Part shown: positions 26,986-36,639 of the stretch, piece after piece
Position numbering within the stretch: the first letter of the stretch is position 1
Layout of the letters: the number at the start of each line of letters is the position of its first letter
From: Miniphocaeibacter sp964345925
GTDB taxonomy: Bacteria; Bacillota; Clostridia; Tissierellales; Peptoniphilaceae
Length of the DNA: 64,000 nucleotides
Direction of reading: 5' to 3'
Assembly (NCBI GenBank): GCA_964345925.1
Contig: CAYFSP010000001.1
Span: forward strand, 96,152-160,151
Made by a program: the position numbers and the translations under genes
Notes under the pieces: generated by a model
Told to the model about the DNA's origin: nothing
Seen by the model: only the letters and a program-made list of their open reading frames with translations
The model's database searches: none

Positions 26986-27599
26986 TTTGAATACTCCTCT
27001 ACAATTGTATTAATGACATCATAGGAGAAACCCTTTTGAGATAAAAATGAATATATTTTATTTTTAAGTTTAAATTTATCGTATTTCTTATTCCAATTAT
27101 ATATTTTTTTATCAACTATATTTTTAGCGTTTTCAAATTCAAGATCTAAATAATCATATTTAAGAGTATTTATTATCTCTGTAGATATTCCCTTTAGTTT
27201 TAATTCATATTCTATTTTTCTAATACTCCAATTATTGTACTTAGCTTTATTATCAAAGAAAATTTTAGCAAAATAATTATCATCAATTATCTTTTCATCT
27301 TTATATTTTGAAATTATTTCATTTAATTGGTCTTCATTAACATTTTCTTTTAAAAGCCTATCTCTTACTTCCTTTTCCGACCTAATACGATAACTAATAA
27401 AGTTGTTTATTTTGGAGAATAAGACCTTATCGGTTTCGTATTTTAACAGTATTTCCATTTCGGAATTGGACAACTCTTTATTTACTTGTAAGGATAAGTC
27501 ATTATATAGTTCATAGCTTGCATATAGGATTTTATCATTATCAAGTATTATTTTAAAATGATTTTCCCTATCTTGAAATTCTATTTTTAAAATTTTCAT
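26982..27599 (-). CDS. recX: Regulatory protein RecX
   Basis: RecX binds the RecA filament and modulates recombination. This 205-residue protein has the three-helix repeats of the family: 'FISYRIRSEKEVRDRLLKEN', 'YNNWSIRKIEYELKLKGIS' and 'KIYSFLSQKGFSYDVINTIV'. recA is not in the window. The ATG overlaps the stop of a small membrane-peptide frame upstream (ATGA), and its end overlaps the GIY-YIG gene. Confidence 0.9.
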   Translation of the reverse strand: MKILKIEFQDRENHFKIILDNDKILYASYELYNDLSLQVNKELSNSEMEILLKYETDKVLFSKINNFISYRIRSEKEVRDRLLKENVNEDQLNEIISKYKDEKIIDDNYFAKIFFDNKAKYNNWSIRKIEYELKLKGISTEIINTLKYDYLDLEFENAKNIVDKKIYNWNKKYDKFKLKNKIYSFLSQKGFSYDVINTIVEEYSK

Positions 27600-27688
27600 A
27601 GTATAATGATGGAATAAATAACAGGAACTACCATTGCTAATAGAAGAAGAAGGGATATTATTCTTATTAAATTCTTATTGTTTTTCAT
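27596..27688 (-). CDS. 30-residue hydrophobic peptide, translationally coupled to recX
   Basis: A short frame with ATG at 27688-27686 and AGAGGTGA six bases upstream. It encodes about 30 residues: a basic start (MKNNKNLIRI) then a single hydrophobic helix rich in Ile, Leu, Ser and Val, like a small single-pass membrane protein. Its TGA overlaps the recX ATG. The good ribosome site, charge-then-helix layout and stop-start overlap support a real gene. I cannot assign a family or function. Confidence 0.65.
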   Translation of the reverse strand: MKNNKNLIRIISLLLLLAMVVPVIYSIIIL

Positions 27689-27738
27689 AACTCACCTCTA
27701 GGCAGATTTTATCATATTGTATATTATTTTGCTATAAC

Positions 27739-27766
27739 TTGAGTTTTTTTCATTTAATGTTAAAAT
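27739..27766 (+). promoter_or_regulatory. Candidate promoter for the gene at 27789
   Basis: TTGAGT (27739-27744) and TAAAAT (27761-27766) are spaced by 16 bases, about 20 bases before the start codon of the hypothetical gene. Confidence 0.55.
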
Positions 27767-27788
27767 ATTTATGAAAGTAGGATGCGTT

Positions 27789-28442
27789 ATGATAAATGAT
27801 AAATTATTAGTACAATTAGGTATGACAATTTATAATAAACGAAATGAGTTAGATATAAAAAAACAATTAGTAAACCTAGAATATGAAAAAGATTTAAAAG
27901 AACAAAATATATTATTGAAGTTAAGGGAAATTGAACTTTTACAGAATATGATTTTTAATAATAAATATTCTGGAATCAATTTGATCTCATATATAAATAA
28001 TATTGCTCGAAACGAATTAGTTGATAATTCTTATAATGGAATCAATAATAGTAGAATAGATGAAGAAAATAGAAAAATATACTTTAATATTAAATATTTT
28101 CTTTGTGAATATCTATATGAGGAGGATATAGAATTTATAAAAAACTTACAGGATAAAGTAAATTATGCATATATATTCAATAATAAAAAACTATTGAAAT
28201 TTTATGGATTATTATCAGAAGAAATTTTTAATAGAAATTTAAAAAGTGGAAATATAACGAGAGAGAAGTTGGAATGTTCAATAAAGAAAATAGAACAAGA
28301 GAATAATATTGATTTAAATAATGAAAATATTATATTAAAAGGTGTTAATAATGATATTGTTAAATTGGATAAACTAATAGATGAAATAGATCAAATAATA
28401 TTAATGTCAATACCTAAAACAACAAATAATTATATTATGTAG
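27789..28442 (+). CDS. Hypothetical coiled-coil-like protein
   Basis: A 217-residue protein I do not recognise. It is rich in Asn, Ile, Lys and Glu, with predicted long helices (about residues 20-50, 'KKQLVNLEYEKDLKEQNILL') and no membrane segment or catalytic motif visible. The ATG at 27789 is preceded by AGGA; another ATG at 27771 has no such site. The YdbC gene follows eight bases after its stop, suggesting a two-gene transcript. Confidence 0.7.
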   Translation: MINDKLLVQLGMTIYNKRNELDIKKQLVNLEYEKDLKEQNILLKLREIELLQNMIFNNKYSGINLISYINNIARNELVDNSYNGINNSRIDEENRKIYFNIKYFLCEYLYEEDIEFIKNLQDKVNYAYIFNNKKLLKFYGLLSEEIFNRNLKSGNITREKLECSIKKIEQENNIDLNNENIILKGVNNDIVKLDKLIDEIDQIILMSIPKTTNNYIM

Positions 28443-28450
28443 GAGGAATT

Positions 28451-28672
28451 ATGTCAGAGTTTAAATTTGAAATAGTTGAGAATTTAGGGATTTTATCGGA
28501 AAATGCAAAAGGGTGGAGAAAAGAACTTAACTTAGTTAGTTGGAGTGAACGTGACCCTAAGTATGATATAAGAGAGTGGAATCCGGATCATACTAGAATG
28601 AGCAAAGGTGTTACCTTTACAGAAGATGAAGTGAAGGTACTTTTTGAAATATTAAAGGATGAACTAGACTAA
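28451..28672 (+). CDS. PC4/YdbC family ssDNA-binding protein
   Basis: A 73-residue protein of the YdbC family, related to the transcription coactivator PC4, which binds single-stranded DNA as a dimer. The typical sequence includes 'NAKGWRKELNLVSWSERDPKYDIREW' in two parts (residues about 18-44) and the C-terminal helix 'TFTEDEVKVLFEIL'. AGGAGG precedes the ATG. Its in vivo role is unclear; homologues may act in transcription or replication. Confidence 0.9.
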   Translation: MSEFKFEIVENLGILSENAKGWRKELNLVSWSERDPKYDIREWNPDHTRMSKGVTFTEDEVKVLFEILKDELD

Positions 28673-28701
28673 TTGATTTATGCCATACATAATGGTATAA
28701 T
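28673..28701 (+). promoter_or_regulatory. leuS promoter
   Basis: TTGATT (28673-28678), a 17-base spacer and a perfect TATAAT (28696-28701) precede the leuS T-box leader. The -35 overlaps the stop region of the YdbC gene. Confidence 0.82.
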
Positions 28702-28707
28702 ATTGTG

Positions 28708-28915
28708 GATATTATATAAGTTTATAGAAGTAGTAAGTAATTTTACTTTTTAAAGAGAGCTATTGTTGGTGTGAAATAGTATTGTAGGTTGCTGAACTTA
28801 TCTATAGTTTAACTTATACGGGACACCGTTAAATGTCTTAAAGAGGGTTTTTACCAATAAGAGTGGTACCGCGAATTTAACTTTCGTCTCTTAATTAGAG
28901 ATGGGAGTTTTTTTA
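28708..28915 (+). promoter_or_regulatory. T-box riboswitch, leucine specifier, upstream of leuS
   Basis: The leader has the specifier region GAA-CTT-A with the Leu codon at 28797-28799 and the T-box AGAGTGGTACCGCG ending at 28873. The terminator arms ACTTTCGTCTC (28880-28890) and GAGATGGGAGT (28898-28908), with G-T pairs, are followed by a T run. It binds uncharged tRNA-Leu and antiterminates leuS transcription; the specifier matches the gene. Confidence 0.94.
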
Positions 28916-28931
28916 TTTTAAGGAGGAATTA

Positions 28932-31343
28932 ATGGATATTTACAATCCAAATGCAATTGAAAAAAAATGGCAAAATATATGGGATGAAGAGAAACCATTT
29001 AAAAAAGAAATAGATAATGATAACAAAAAGTTTTATGCTTTAATTGAGTTTCCTTACCCATCAGGACAAGGATTACATGTTGGTCATCCAAGACCTTATA
29101 CGGCATTGGATATAGTTTCAAGAAAAAGAAGATTACAAGGCTATAACGTTCTATATCCTATGGGATGGGATGCTTTTGGCTTACCTGCAGAAAATTATGC
29201 AATACAAAATAAAGTTCATCCATCTATTATAACTGAAAAGAATATAGAAAGATTTAAAGAGCAATTAAAATCAATTGGTCTTTCTTTTGATTGGGATAGG
29301 GAGATAGACACTACGGATCCGAACTATTATAAATGGACTCAATGGATATTTATAAAGATGTTTGAAAATAATTTAGCATATAAAAAAGAAATGCCAATTA
29401 ATTGGTGCCCTTCTTGTAAAGTTGGACTTGCTAATGAGGAAGTAGTTGGTGGAACTTGTGAGCGTTGTGGGTCAGAGGTACAACACAAGGTTAAAAATCA
29501 ATGGATGTTAAGGATTACCAAGTATGCTGATAGATTAATAGACGATCTTGCAAATGTTGACTATCCAGACAGAATTAAATCACAACAGATTAACTGGATA
29601 GGAAGATCATATGGATGTGAGTTAAATTTTAAAATTTCAGATAAAGAAGATAATATAAAAGTATATACTACAAGACCGGATACTTTATTTGGTGCTACTT
29701 ACATGGTAATTGCCTGTGAACATCCAATAATAGAAAAATATAAAAATGAAATCGAAAATATTGAAGAGATTAACTCATATCAAAAAGAGGTTTCAAAAAA
29801 ATCTGAATTTGAAAGAACAGAACTTAATAAAAATAAAACAGGTGTGGAAATCATAGGACTTAAAGCTATTAATCCTGCAACTGGAAAAGAAATACCAATA
29901 TTTATTTCGGATTACGTGCTAATGAGTTATGGAACAGGGGCGATTATGGCAGTTCCTGCTCATGATACAAGGGATTATGAATTTGCTCAAAAATTCGATT
30001 TGAATATAGTTGAAGTTGTTGCTGGTGGAGACGTATCTAAAGAAGCATATACTGATACTGATACTGGAGTTATGATAAATTCAGGGTTCCTAAATGGATT
30101 ATCCGTAGAAGAGGCCAAAGATAAAATAGCTGAATTTATTACAGAGAAAGAATTAGGACATAAGAAGACAAATTATAAATTAAGAGACTGGGTATTTTCA
30201 AGACAAAGATATTGGGGAGAACCAATTCCACTAGTATATTGTGAAAAATGTGGTTGGGTACCTGTTCCAGAAGAGGACTTACCAGTAAAATTACCAGATG
30301 TTAAAGAATATGAACCAACAGATGACGGTGAATCTCCACTTGCAAAAATTGATTCATTTGTCAATACAATATGTCCAAAATGTGGAGAAAAAGCTAGAAG
30401 AGAAACTGACACCATGCCACAGTGGGCAGGGTCATCTTGGTATTATTTAAGATATATGGATCCTAGAAATAATAAAGAATTAGCAAGTAAAGAAAGCTTA
30501 AATTACTATGGCCCAGTGGATTGGTATAATGGTGGAATGGAACATACTACATTACATTTACTATACTCTAGATTTTGGCATAAATTTTTATATGACATAG
30601 GTGTTGTTGAAACTAAAGAACCATATGAAAAAAGAACTAGTCACGGTATGATTCTTGGAAACAACGGTGAAAAAATGTCTAAATCAAGGGGTAACGTTAT
30701 TAATCCTGATGATATTATTAGAGATTATGGTGCTGATACATTAAGAACTTATGAAATGTTTATTGGAGACTTTGAAAAATCCGTTCCATGGTCAGAAAAT
30801 GGCGTAAAAGGATGTAGAAAATTCCTTGAGAGAGTTTGGAAATTACAGTCTATTACAGTTGAAGGTAAAGAGTATAGCAAGGATATGGAATCATTGATTC
30901 ATAAAACCATTAAAAAGGTTTCATCTGATTTTGAAACTTTAAAATTTAATACCGGTATTGCACAAATTATGACATTATTAAACGAATTTCACGGTAAGGG
31001 TGAAATAAACACAGAAGAATTAAAATCATTTTTAATTATACTAAATCCTGTTGCACCTCATATAACAGAAGAAATATGGGAAAGGTCAGGATTTGGAAAT
31101 AATATTTGTCAACAGACTTGGCCAAAATATGATGAGGACAAGACAAAGGATAGTTTCATTGAATTACCAATCCAAGTAAATGGTAAGCTTAGAGGTAGTC
31201 TAGAAATATCCATAGACGAAGACGAAGATAGTATATTTGAAAAAGTTTTAGTAAATGATTCCATTAATAAATATTTAGAAGGAAAAAATATTATTAAAAA
31301 AATATATGTTAATGGTAAAATATTTAATATAGTAGTTAAATAA
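28932..31343 (+). CDS. leuS: Leucyl-tRNA synthetase
   Basis: Class I synthetase with editing activity. The HIGH-equivalent is 'PYPSGQGLHVGHPRPYT', there is a zinc-knuckle region 'CPSCKVGLANEEVVGGTCERCG', an editing domain with 'YTTRPDTLFGATYMVIACEH', and the KMSKS loop 'GEKMSKSRGNVINPDD'. 803 residues, the usual bacterial length. AAGGAGG lies before the ATG. Expression is under the T-box leader. Nothing unusual. Confidence 0.97.
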   Translation: MDIYNPNAIEKKWQNIWDEEKPFKKEIDNDNKKFYALIEFPYPSGQGLHVGHPRPYTALDIVSRKRRLQGYNVLYPMGWDAFGLPAENYAIQNKVHPSIITEKNIERFKEQLKSIGLSFDWDREIDTTDPNYYKWTQWIFIKMFENNLAYKKEMPINWCPSCKVGLANEEVVGGTCERCGSEVQHKVKNQWMLRITKYADRLIDDLANVDYPDRIKSQQINWIGRSYGCELNFKISDKEDNIKVYTTRPDTLFGATYMVIACEHPIIEKYKNEIENIEEINSYQKEVSKKSEFERTELNKNKTGVEIIGLKAINPATGKEIPIFISDYVLMSYGTGAIMAVPAHDTRDYEFAQKFDLNIVEVVAGGDVSKEAYTDTDTGVMINSGFLNGLSVEEAKDKIAEFITEKELGHKKTNYKLRDWVFSRQRYWGEPIPLVYCEKCGWVPVPEEDLPVKLPDVKEYEPTDDGESPLAKIDSFVNTICPKCGEKARRETDTMPQWAGSSWYYLRYMDPRNNKELASKESLNYYGPVDWYNGGMEHTTLHLLYSRFWHKFLYDIGVVETKEPYEKRTSHGMILGNNGEKMSKSRGNVINPDDIIRDYGADTLRTYEMFIGDFEKSVPWSENGVKGCRKFLERVWKLQSITVEGKEYSKDMESLIHKTIKKVSSDFETLKFNTGIAQIMTLLNEFHGKGEINTEELKSFLIILNPVAPHITEEIWERSGFGNNICQQTWPKYDEDKTKDSFIELPIQVNGKLRGSLEISIDEDEDSIFEKVLVNDSINKYLEGKNIIKKIYVNGKIFNIVVK

Positions 31344-31362
31344 TTAAAGCTAGGAGAATTAT

Positions 31363-32211
31363 ATGAAAATTAATATAGTAACTGATACTTCAGCTACTTT
31401 GCCTCTAGATTTTATTGAAAAAGAAAAAATAAATGTATTTCCTATATATTATACTTTTGAGGGAGAGGAATATGAAGAACCATATCCTAGTATGTATGAT
31501 GAATTTTATGAAAAATTAGTGGAGAGTAAGAATTTTCCCACTACATCTCAACCACCTTTAGGAAAGCTTATTGATACTTTTAAGAAAGCATTAGAGGATA
31601 ACCCAGATGCAGTAATAGTGATGCCAATTTCTGAAAAATTAAGTGGCACTTATAATTCTTGTTTGCTGGCCAAAGAAATGATAGGAGATAGTAGGATACA
31701 TGTATTGAATATAAAGACTACTACTCTTAATTTAAAACGAATAGTGGAGTACTTGGTTGAGTTGAGAAAATTGGATTTAGATATTGATGAAGTTATAAAT
31801 AGAATAATGCTTTTTAGAGAGGGTCAAGAAGTATATTTTATTCCAGAAACATTAGAATACCTTAAAAGAGGAGGTAGACTATCGAAAGTTTCTGCAACAG
31901 TTGGAGATGTTCTAAGTATTAAACCCATTATCTCAGTATTAGAAGATGGGTCACTTGGTTTAATTCATAAAATTAGAGGATATAATAAAGCAATATCTAA
32001 AATGGAATCTTATTTAAAAGATGATATTGAATATTTATCAATTGTATATGTATATAAAAAAGAAAAAGCTGAAAAGCTATATGAAAGATTAAAGGAAGAA
32101 TATAGTAATATACCTGTTTATTTTGAAGAGGTATCTCCATCAATAGGTTCACATGTAGGGCCTGGAACAGTAGGTATTCTATTTGGTAAGTATAGAAATT
32201 TAAATAAGTAA
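31363..32211 (+). CDS. DegV family fatty-acid-binding protein (second copy)
   Basis: A 282-residue DegV/FakB-like protein. It has 'INIVTDTSATLPLDFIEKEK', the 'FPTTSQPPLGKLIDTFK' loop, 'MPISEKLSGTYNSCLLAKEM' and 'SPSIGSHVGPGTVGILF'. The first copy lies at 25820; the two are clearly divergent (about one quarter to one third identical by eye), so they probably bind different acyl chains. It follows leuS by 19 bases, with AGGAG ahead of the ATG, and may be read through from leuS. Confidence 0.92.
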   Translation: MKINIVTDTSATLPLDFIEKEKINVFPIYYTFEGEEYEEPYPSMYDEFYEKLVESKNFPTTSQPPLGKLIDTFKKALEDNPDAVIVMPISEKLSGTYNSCLLAKEMIGDSRIHVLNIKTTTLNLKRIVEYLVELRKLDLDIDEVINRIMLFREGQEVYFIPETLEYLKRGGRLSKVSATVGDVLSIKPIISVLEDGSLGLIHKIRGYNKAISKMESYLKDDIEYLSIVYVYKKEKAEKLYERLKEEYSNIPVYFEEVSPSIGSHVGPGTVGILFGKYRNLNK

Positions 32212-32238
32212 TATGGCTGTAGTAAATGGAGGGAAGTA

Positions 32239-32667
32239 ATGAGACTATCAACAAGAGGACGTTATGGTCTACATGCTATGTATGTTTTGGGAAAAAATTA
32301 TGGGGAGGATCCAATACCCCTTAGTGAAATATCCAAACAGACAGGTTTGCCAAGTAGTTACTTGGAGCAGTTAATAAGAAGATTAAAAAAACAAAATATT
32401 GTAAAAAGTACAAGAGGGTCTCAAGGTGGTTATTTTATAACTAGACATCCAAAAGATATTAGTATTGGAGAAATACTAGAATGTTTAGAAGATTTTTTCG
32501 GGATGACAGAATGTTCAATTGAAGATGGCTATTGTTCAAGAGAGGGGTTTTGTGCAGCAAGAGGGGTTTGGATAGAGATATCAAAAGAAATATATGCTAA
32601 AACATATTCTATGTCTTTAGAAGAAATGATAAATGGCGAATACCGAAAGAATACTAGTGCACATTAA
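32239..32667 (+). CDS. Rrf2 family regulator with IscR-like cysteines
   Basis: A 142-residue winged-helix regulator: 'MRLSTRGRYGLHAMYVLGKN', recognition region 'ISKQTGLPSSYLEQLIRRLK', wing 'VKSTRGSQGGYFITR'. Cys92, Cys99 and Cys105 are spaced almost as in IscR, so it probably binds a 2Fe-2S cluster and senses iron-sulfur status. In many Clostridia an IscR gene sits before iscS-iscU-mnmA and alaS; here the isc genes are absent and the next genes are a permease and alaS. GGAGGG precedes the ATG and a terminator follows at 32682. Confidence 0.92.
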   Translation: MRLSTRGRYGLHAMYVLGKNYGEDPIPLSEISKQTGLPSSYLEQLIRRLKKQNIVKSTRGSQGGYFITRHPKDISIGEILECLEDFFGMTECSIEDGYCSREGFCAARGVWIEISKEIYAKTYSMSLEEMINGEYRKNTSAH

Positions 32668-32681
32668 TTATAGACAAGTTT

Positions 32682-32713
32682 AAAAAATATAGGCATAGCC
32701 CTATATTTTTTTT
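32682..32713 (+). terminator. Terminator after the Rrf2 gene
   Basis: Arms AAAAAATATAGG (32682-32693) and CCTATATTTTTT (32700-32711) with a T-rich 3' end. Confidence 0.85.
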
Positions 32714-32765
32714 GCATTTTATATTAAGATATAGGTTGAGGTATTATACTTTTGGGAGGTGTTTT

Positions 32766-33980
32766 ATGCCGTTTAATGTAAGAGAAACATTAATAAACGT
32801 TATATTGATTTTAACAGTAGCCATGATAGCTTTAGGTATTTACTATTTAATAAATATTGGTAATACTAAAGTTAGCTTGAGAAATAGACTTAAACTAGAA
32901 CAAAGTTACATAAAACGAGTTGTAGTAGTTGTAATTTTTATTTTAATGGTATTATTTCTATTTACTAAACATGAAATTTTATTAAATACTATTATTACAA
33001 TGATAATATCCATAGTCATAGCATATTTGATAAATCCTCTTGTAAAGAAATTGGAAAATAAGGGAATTAAACGAGCCTATGCAATATTATTAGTTTACTT
33101 TGCAGTTATATTGGTATTTGCTTTAATATTTGTATTAATAATTCCTAAGTTAAGCGTTCAGTTAAAAAGATTAATATATAGCCTACCATCATTTTTTGAA
33201 CTGCTTATAAATTCGGTTTCTAAATTTGTCAATGAAAATTTTCAAGGCAATGATACTGTGACTAAATTAGTCGGTTCAGCAAGAAAAGCTTTAACGGATA
33301 GTATGTTATCCATACAGGGGAAATTACTTGATACGGTTATGAATTTTGGCAAACAGGTAACAAGTATTGCAGGTGTAGTTGTAAGGTTGGTCTTAATACC
33401 TATTTTTGCATTTTATTTTCTAATGGATAAAGAAAAATATACTAATGGAATAAAAAAAATCATTCCAGAGAAGAATAGAGAAAAAACTTTGGAATTATTT
33501 CATGATATAGATATAGTGAATTCACAATTTATTAGAGGACGTATAATCATGGCGGTAGCAGTAGGAGTATTGACAGCTATATTCCTGTTTACTATGAGGA
33601 TAGAGTATGCATTAATAGTAGGTATAATTACATGTATAGCCGATATAATTCCATATATAGGACCTATGTTAGGTTTTATTCCGGCAGTGTTAATCGCTTT
33701 TTTTGATAGTCCTGTAAAAGCGGTAATTGTTGCGGTTGTCTTTGTATTGATACAATGGCTAGAAAATAATATAATGGCCCCTAAGATATTAGGTAATACA
33801 ATTGGCCTAAATCCAATGGTAATTTTACTTTGTTTGATCATAGGAGCGGGTATGTTTGGTGTCGCAGGAATGATATTTGCTGTTCCACTATTTGCAACTT
33901 TTAAAGTAATTGTAAAACATTATAAAGATGATATTAAAGATTTTTTTATAAATAAGGATAATGAAGAAGATAATAATTAA
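32766..33980 (+). CDS. AI-2E family transporter (PerM/YtvI type)
   Basis: A 404-residue polytopic inner-membrane protein of the AI-2 exporter superfamily. About eight hydrophobic segments are visible, beginning near residue 8, with the family signatures 'IISIVIAYLINPLVKKLENKG' and 'IADIIPYIGPMLGFIPAVLIA' in the C-terminal half. The start at ATG 32766 has GGGAGGTG upstream. Substrates of this family are diverse (autoinducer, ions, unknown), so none is assigned. It is next to alaS, as in several Clostridia. Confidence 0.9.
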   Translation: MPFNVRETLINVILILTVAMIALGIYYLINIGNTKVSLRNRLKLEQSYIKRVVVVVIFILMVLFLFTKHEILLNTIITMIISIVIAYLINPLVKKLENKGIKRAYAILLVYFAVILVFALIFVLIIPKLSVQLKRLIYSLPSFFELLINSVSKFVNENFQGNDTVTKLVGSARKALTDSMLSIQGKLLDTVMNFGKQVTSIAGVVVRLVLIPIFAFYFLMDKEKYTNGIKKIIPEKNREKTLELFHDIDIVNSQFIRGRIIMAVAVGVLTAIFLFTMRIEYALIVGIITCIADIIPYIGPMLGFIPAVLIAFFDSPVKAVIVAVVFVLIQWLENNIMAPKILGNTIGLNPMVILLCLIIGAGMFGVAGMIFAVPLFATFKVIVKHYKDDIKDFFINKDNEEDNN

Positions 33981-33991
33981 AGTGAGGATAT

Positions 33992-36631
33992 ATGAAGAAT
34001 TTAGGATTAAATGAAATTAGAAAAGAGTTTTTAGATTTTTTTGAAGAGAAAAACCATAATATACTAAAGAGTTTTTCGATGATACCACAGGACGATAACA
34101 GTTTACTGCTTATAAATGCTGGAATGGCGCCACTTAAAAAGTATTTCACAGGTGAACTAAAGATGGCAAAAAACAGGGCTGCATCTTCACAAAGATGTAT
34201 TAGAACAGGAGATATAGAGTCTGTAGGAAAAACTCAAAGACATGGAACATTTTTTGAAATGTTAGGTAATTTTTCCTTTGCAGATTATTTTAAAAAAGAG
34301 GCAATAGAATGGGCTTGGGAATTCTTGACAGAAAGAATGGAGATTCCAAAGGAAGTATTATGGATTTCTGTTTACTTAGAAGATGATGAAGCTTATGATA
34401 TATGGCATAATCATATAGGTGTACCTGCTAATAGGATTGTAAGACTTGGAAAAGATGATAATTTCTGGGAGTTAGAAGAAGGACCTTGTGGACCTTGCTC
34501 TGAAATACATGTAGATAGAGGCGAAAAACATGGATGTGGAGATCCTAATTGTAAACCAGGATGTGAATGCGATAGGTTTTTAGAGGTTTGGAATTTAGTT
34601 TTTACACAGTTTAATAAGGATTCAGAAGGAAATTACCATCCATTAGAACATCCAAATATAGATACGGGAATGGGACTTGAAAGAATTGCAATGGTTCTAG
34701 AAAATGCCGATAATATTTTTGAAATAGGACTTGTAAATGAAATAATTAAGGAAATTGAAAAAATATCGGGAAAAAAATATAAAAAGAATGAAAACCATGA
34801 TATTTCTATAAGAATTATTGCAGACCATGTAAGGGCGTTGACGTTTTTAGTATATGATGGTGTTATTCCTAGTAATGAAGGTAGAGGATATGTACTTAGA
34901 AGACTTTTAAGAAGAGCTTCTAGACATGGTAAATTATTAGGAGTAAATAATAATTTCCTAGTTAATTTATCCCATAAAGTTATGGAAATATACAAAAGTG
35001 AATACTCTGAACTACTTGAAGACAAGGACAGAATATTTAAAATTATAGAAGCCGAAGAGAACAAGTTTCAAGAGACAATAGACCAAGGCTTATCCATACT
35101 TGAAGGCATTATTAAAAAGAATAAAGCAAATGATATTGCAAAAATAGATAGTAAAGAAGCTTTTAAATTATATGATACTTATGGATTTCCAATAGATTTA
35201 ACAATAGAAATACTTGAAGAAAACAAGATGTCAGTTGACTTAATAGAATTCAATAAATTGATGGAAGAACAGAGAATACGTTCAAGAATGTCAAGACATG
35301 AAGATAATATTGGATGGTCAGGTGACTACAGTGAAGAGATTAAAAACTTACAAAAAACCAAATTTTCCGGATATGATAATTTAAATATAAACAGTAAAAT
35401 AATTAAAATATTTGTAAATGGTGAAGAGGTAAAAAGAGTAGAAAAAGGCGAAAACTGCATATTGGTTTTTGATGAAACAGTATTTTACGCTGAAGGTGGA
35501 GGACAAGTAGGTGATACGGGTTCTATTATAAACAATAAATCAAGAGCTAAGGTTCTAAACACTACAAAAAATAAAAATGAAGCTATTTTACATCATGTGG
35601 AAGTAGAAGAAGGAAGTTTCATAATTGGAGAGACAACCGATTTAATTGTCAATGCTGAGAGAAGAAAAAGCACGATGAGAAATCATACTGCAACACATTT
35701 ACTACACAAAGCATTAAGGGATATATTAGGAAATCATGTTCACCAAGCTGGATCATATGTAGGACCTGATAGATTGAGATTTGATATTACACATTTTGAG
35801 TCAATATCTAAGTCTGACTTAGAAAGAATTCAAGACTATGTAAACAACGATATTTCTCAATCCATGCAAATAAAAATAAATAATATGAAATTAAGTGAAT
35901 CAGAGGATATAGGAGCAATTGGACTCTTTGAAGATAAATACAAGGATATTGTAAGAGTTATTTCAATAGGGGATAAACATTCTGTAGAACTATGTGGTGG
36001 AACACATACAAATTCAACTTCTGATATACAGATGTTTAAAATACTTTCTGAGTCATCTGTAGCAGCTGGCGTAAGAAGGATAGAGGCTATAACTGGAAGA
36101 GCTGTTTATGATTATATAAAGAGTCAAGATAATTTAATAGAGAATATAACTAATGAACTAAAGGTAGATAAATCATCTGCAGTTGAAAGAATTGTTTCAA
36201 TGCATAAAAATATAAGAAGTTTGGAAAAAGAGAATACATCTCTAAAAAATAAGGAAAGTAAAAAAGACATTGATTCTGTATTAAAAGATATAAAAACGGT
36301 AAATGATATAAACTATATAATATATAAAGCAAAAAATTTAGATATGGATACTTTTAGAAACTTAGGTGATATAATAGTTAATAAGATGGGATCTGGAGTA
36401 GTTGTAATGTCCAATCTAAATAAGGATAAGTTAAACTTTTTAGTTTTAGTTAGTAAAGATTTAGTGGAAAAAGGAATTTTTGCAGGAAATATAGTAAAGA
36501 AAGTTGCTATTTTAACTGGTGGCAATGGTGGAGGCCGAAAGGACTTTGCTATGGCTGGTGGTAAGGATATAACTAAAATAGATGCTGCAATGAATTCTGT
36601 AGGAGATATATTAAAAGAGATTTCAAAATAG
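33992..36631 (+). CDS. alaS: Alanyl-tRNA synthetase
   Basis: Class II synthetase with an editing domain. N terminus 'LNEIRKEFLDFFEEKNHNIL', motif 2 in 'RAASSQRCIRTGDIESVG', editing-site zinc ligands 'HTATHLLHKAL' and 'ELCGGTHTNSTSDI', and a C-terminal DHHA1 domain with 'GGNGGGRKDFAMAGG'. A Cys-rich insertion 'CGDPNCKPGCECDRFLEVW' sits in the catalytic domain, as in other Clostridia. 879 residues, normal. No T-box precedes it. It leads the ireB-ruvX-yrzB operon. Confidence 0.97.
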   Translation: MKNLGLNEIRKEFLDFFEEKNHNILKSFSMIPQDDNSLLLINAGMAPLKKYFTGELKMAKNRAASSQRCIRTGDIESVGKTQRHGTFFEMLGNFSFADYFKKEAIEWAWEFLTERMEIPKEVLWISVYLEDDEAYDIWHNHIGVPANRIVRLGKDDNFWELEEGPCGPCSEIHVDRGEKHGCGDPNCKPGCECDRFLEVWNLVFTQFNKDSEGNYHPLEHPNIDTGMGLERIAMVLENADNIFEIGLVNEIIKEIEKISGKKYKKNENHDISIRIIADHVRALTFLVYDGVIPSNEGRGYVLRRLLRRASRHGKLLGVNNNFLVNLSHKVMEIYKSEYSELLEDKDRIFKIIEAEENKFQETIDQGLSILEGIIKKNKANDIAKIDSKEAFKLYDTYGFPIDLTIEILEENKMSVDLIEFNKLMEEQRIRSRMSRHEDNIGWSGDYSEEIKNLQKTKFSGYDNLNINSKIIKIFVNGEEVKRVEKGENCILVFDETVFYAEGGGQVGDTGSIINNKSRAKVLNTTKNKNEAILHHVEVEEGSFIIGETTDLIVNAERRKSTMRNHTATHLLHKALRDILGNHVHQAGSYVGPDRLRFDITHFESISKSDLERIQDYVNNDISQSMQIKINNMKLSESEDIGAIGLFEDKYKDIVRVISIGDKHSVELCGGTHTNSTSDIQMFKILSESSVAAGVRRIEAITGRAVYDYIKSQDNLIENITNELKVDKSSAVERIVSMHKNIRSLEKENTSLKNKESKKDIDSVLKDIKTVNDINYIIYKAKNLDMDTFRNLGDIIVNKMGSGVVVMSNLNKDKLNFLVLVSKDLVEKGIFAGNIVKKVAILTGGNGGGRKDFAMAGGKDITKIDAAMNSVGDILKEISK

Positions 36632-36639
36632 GAGGAACT

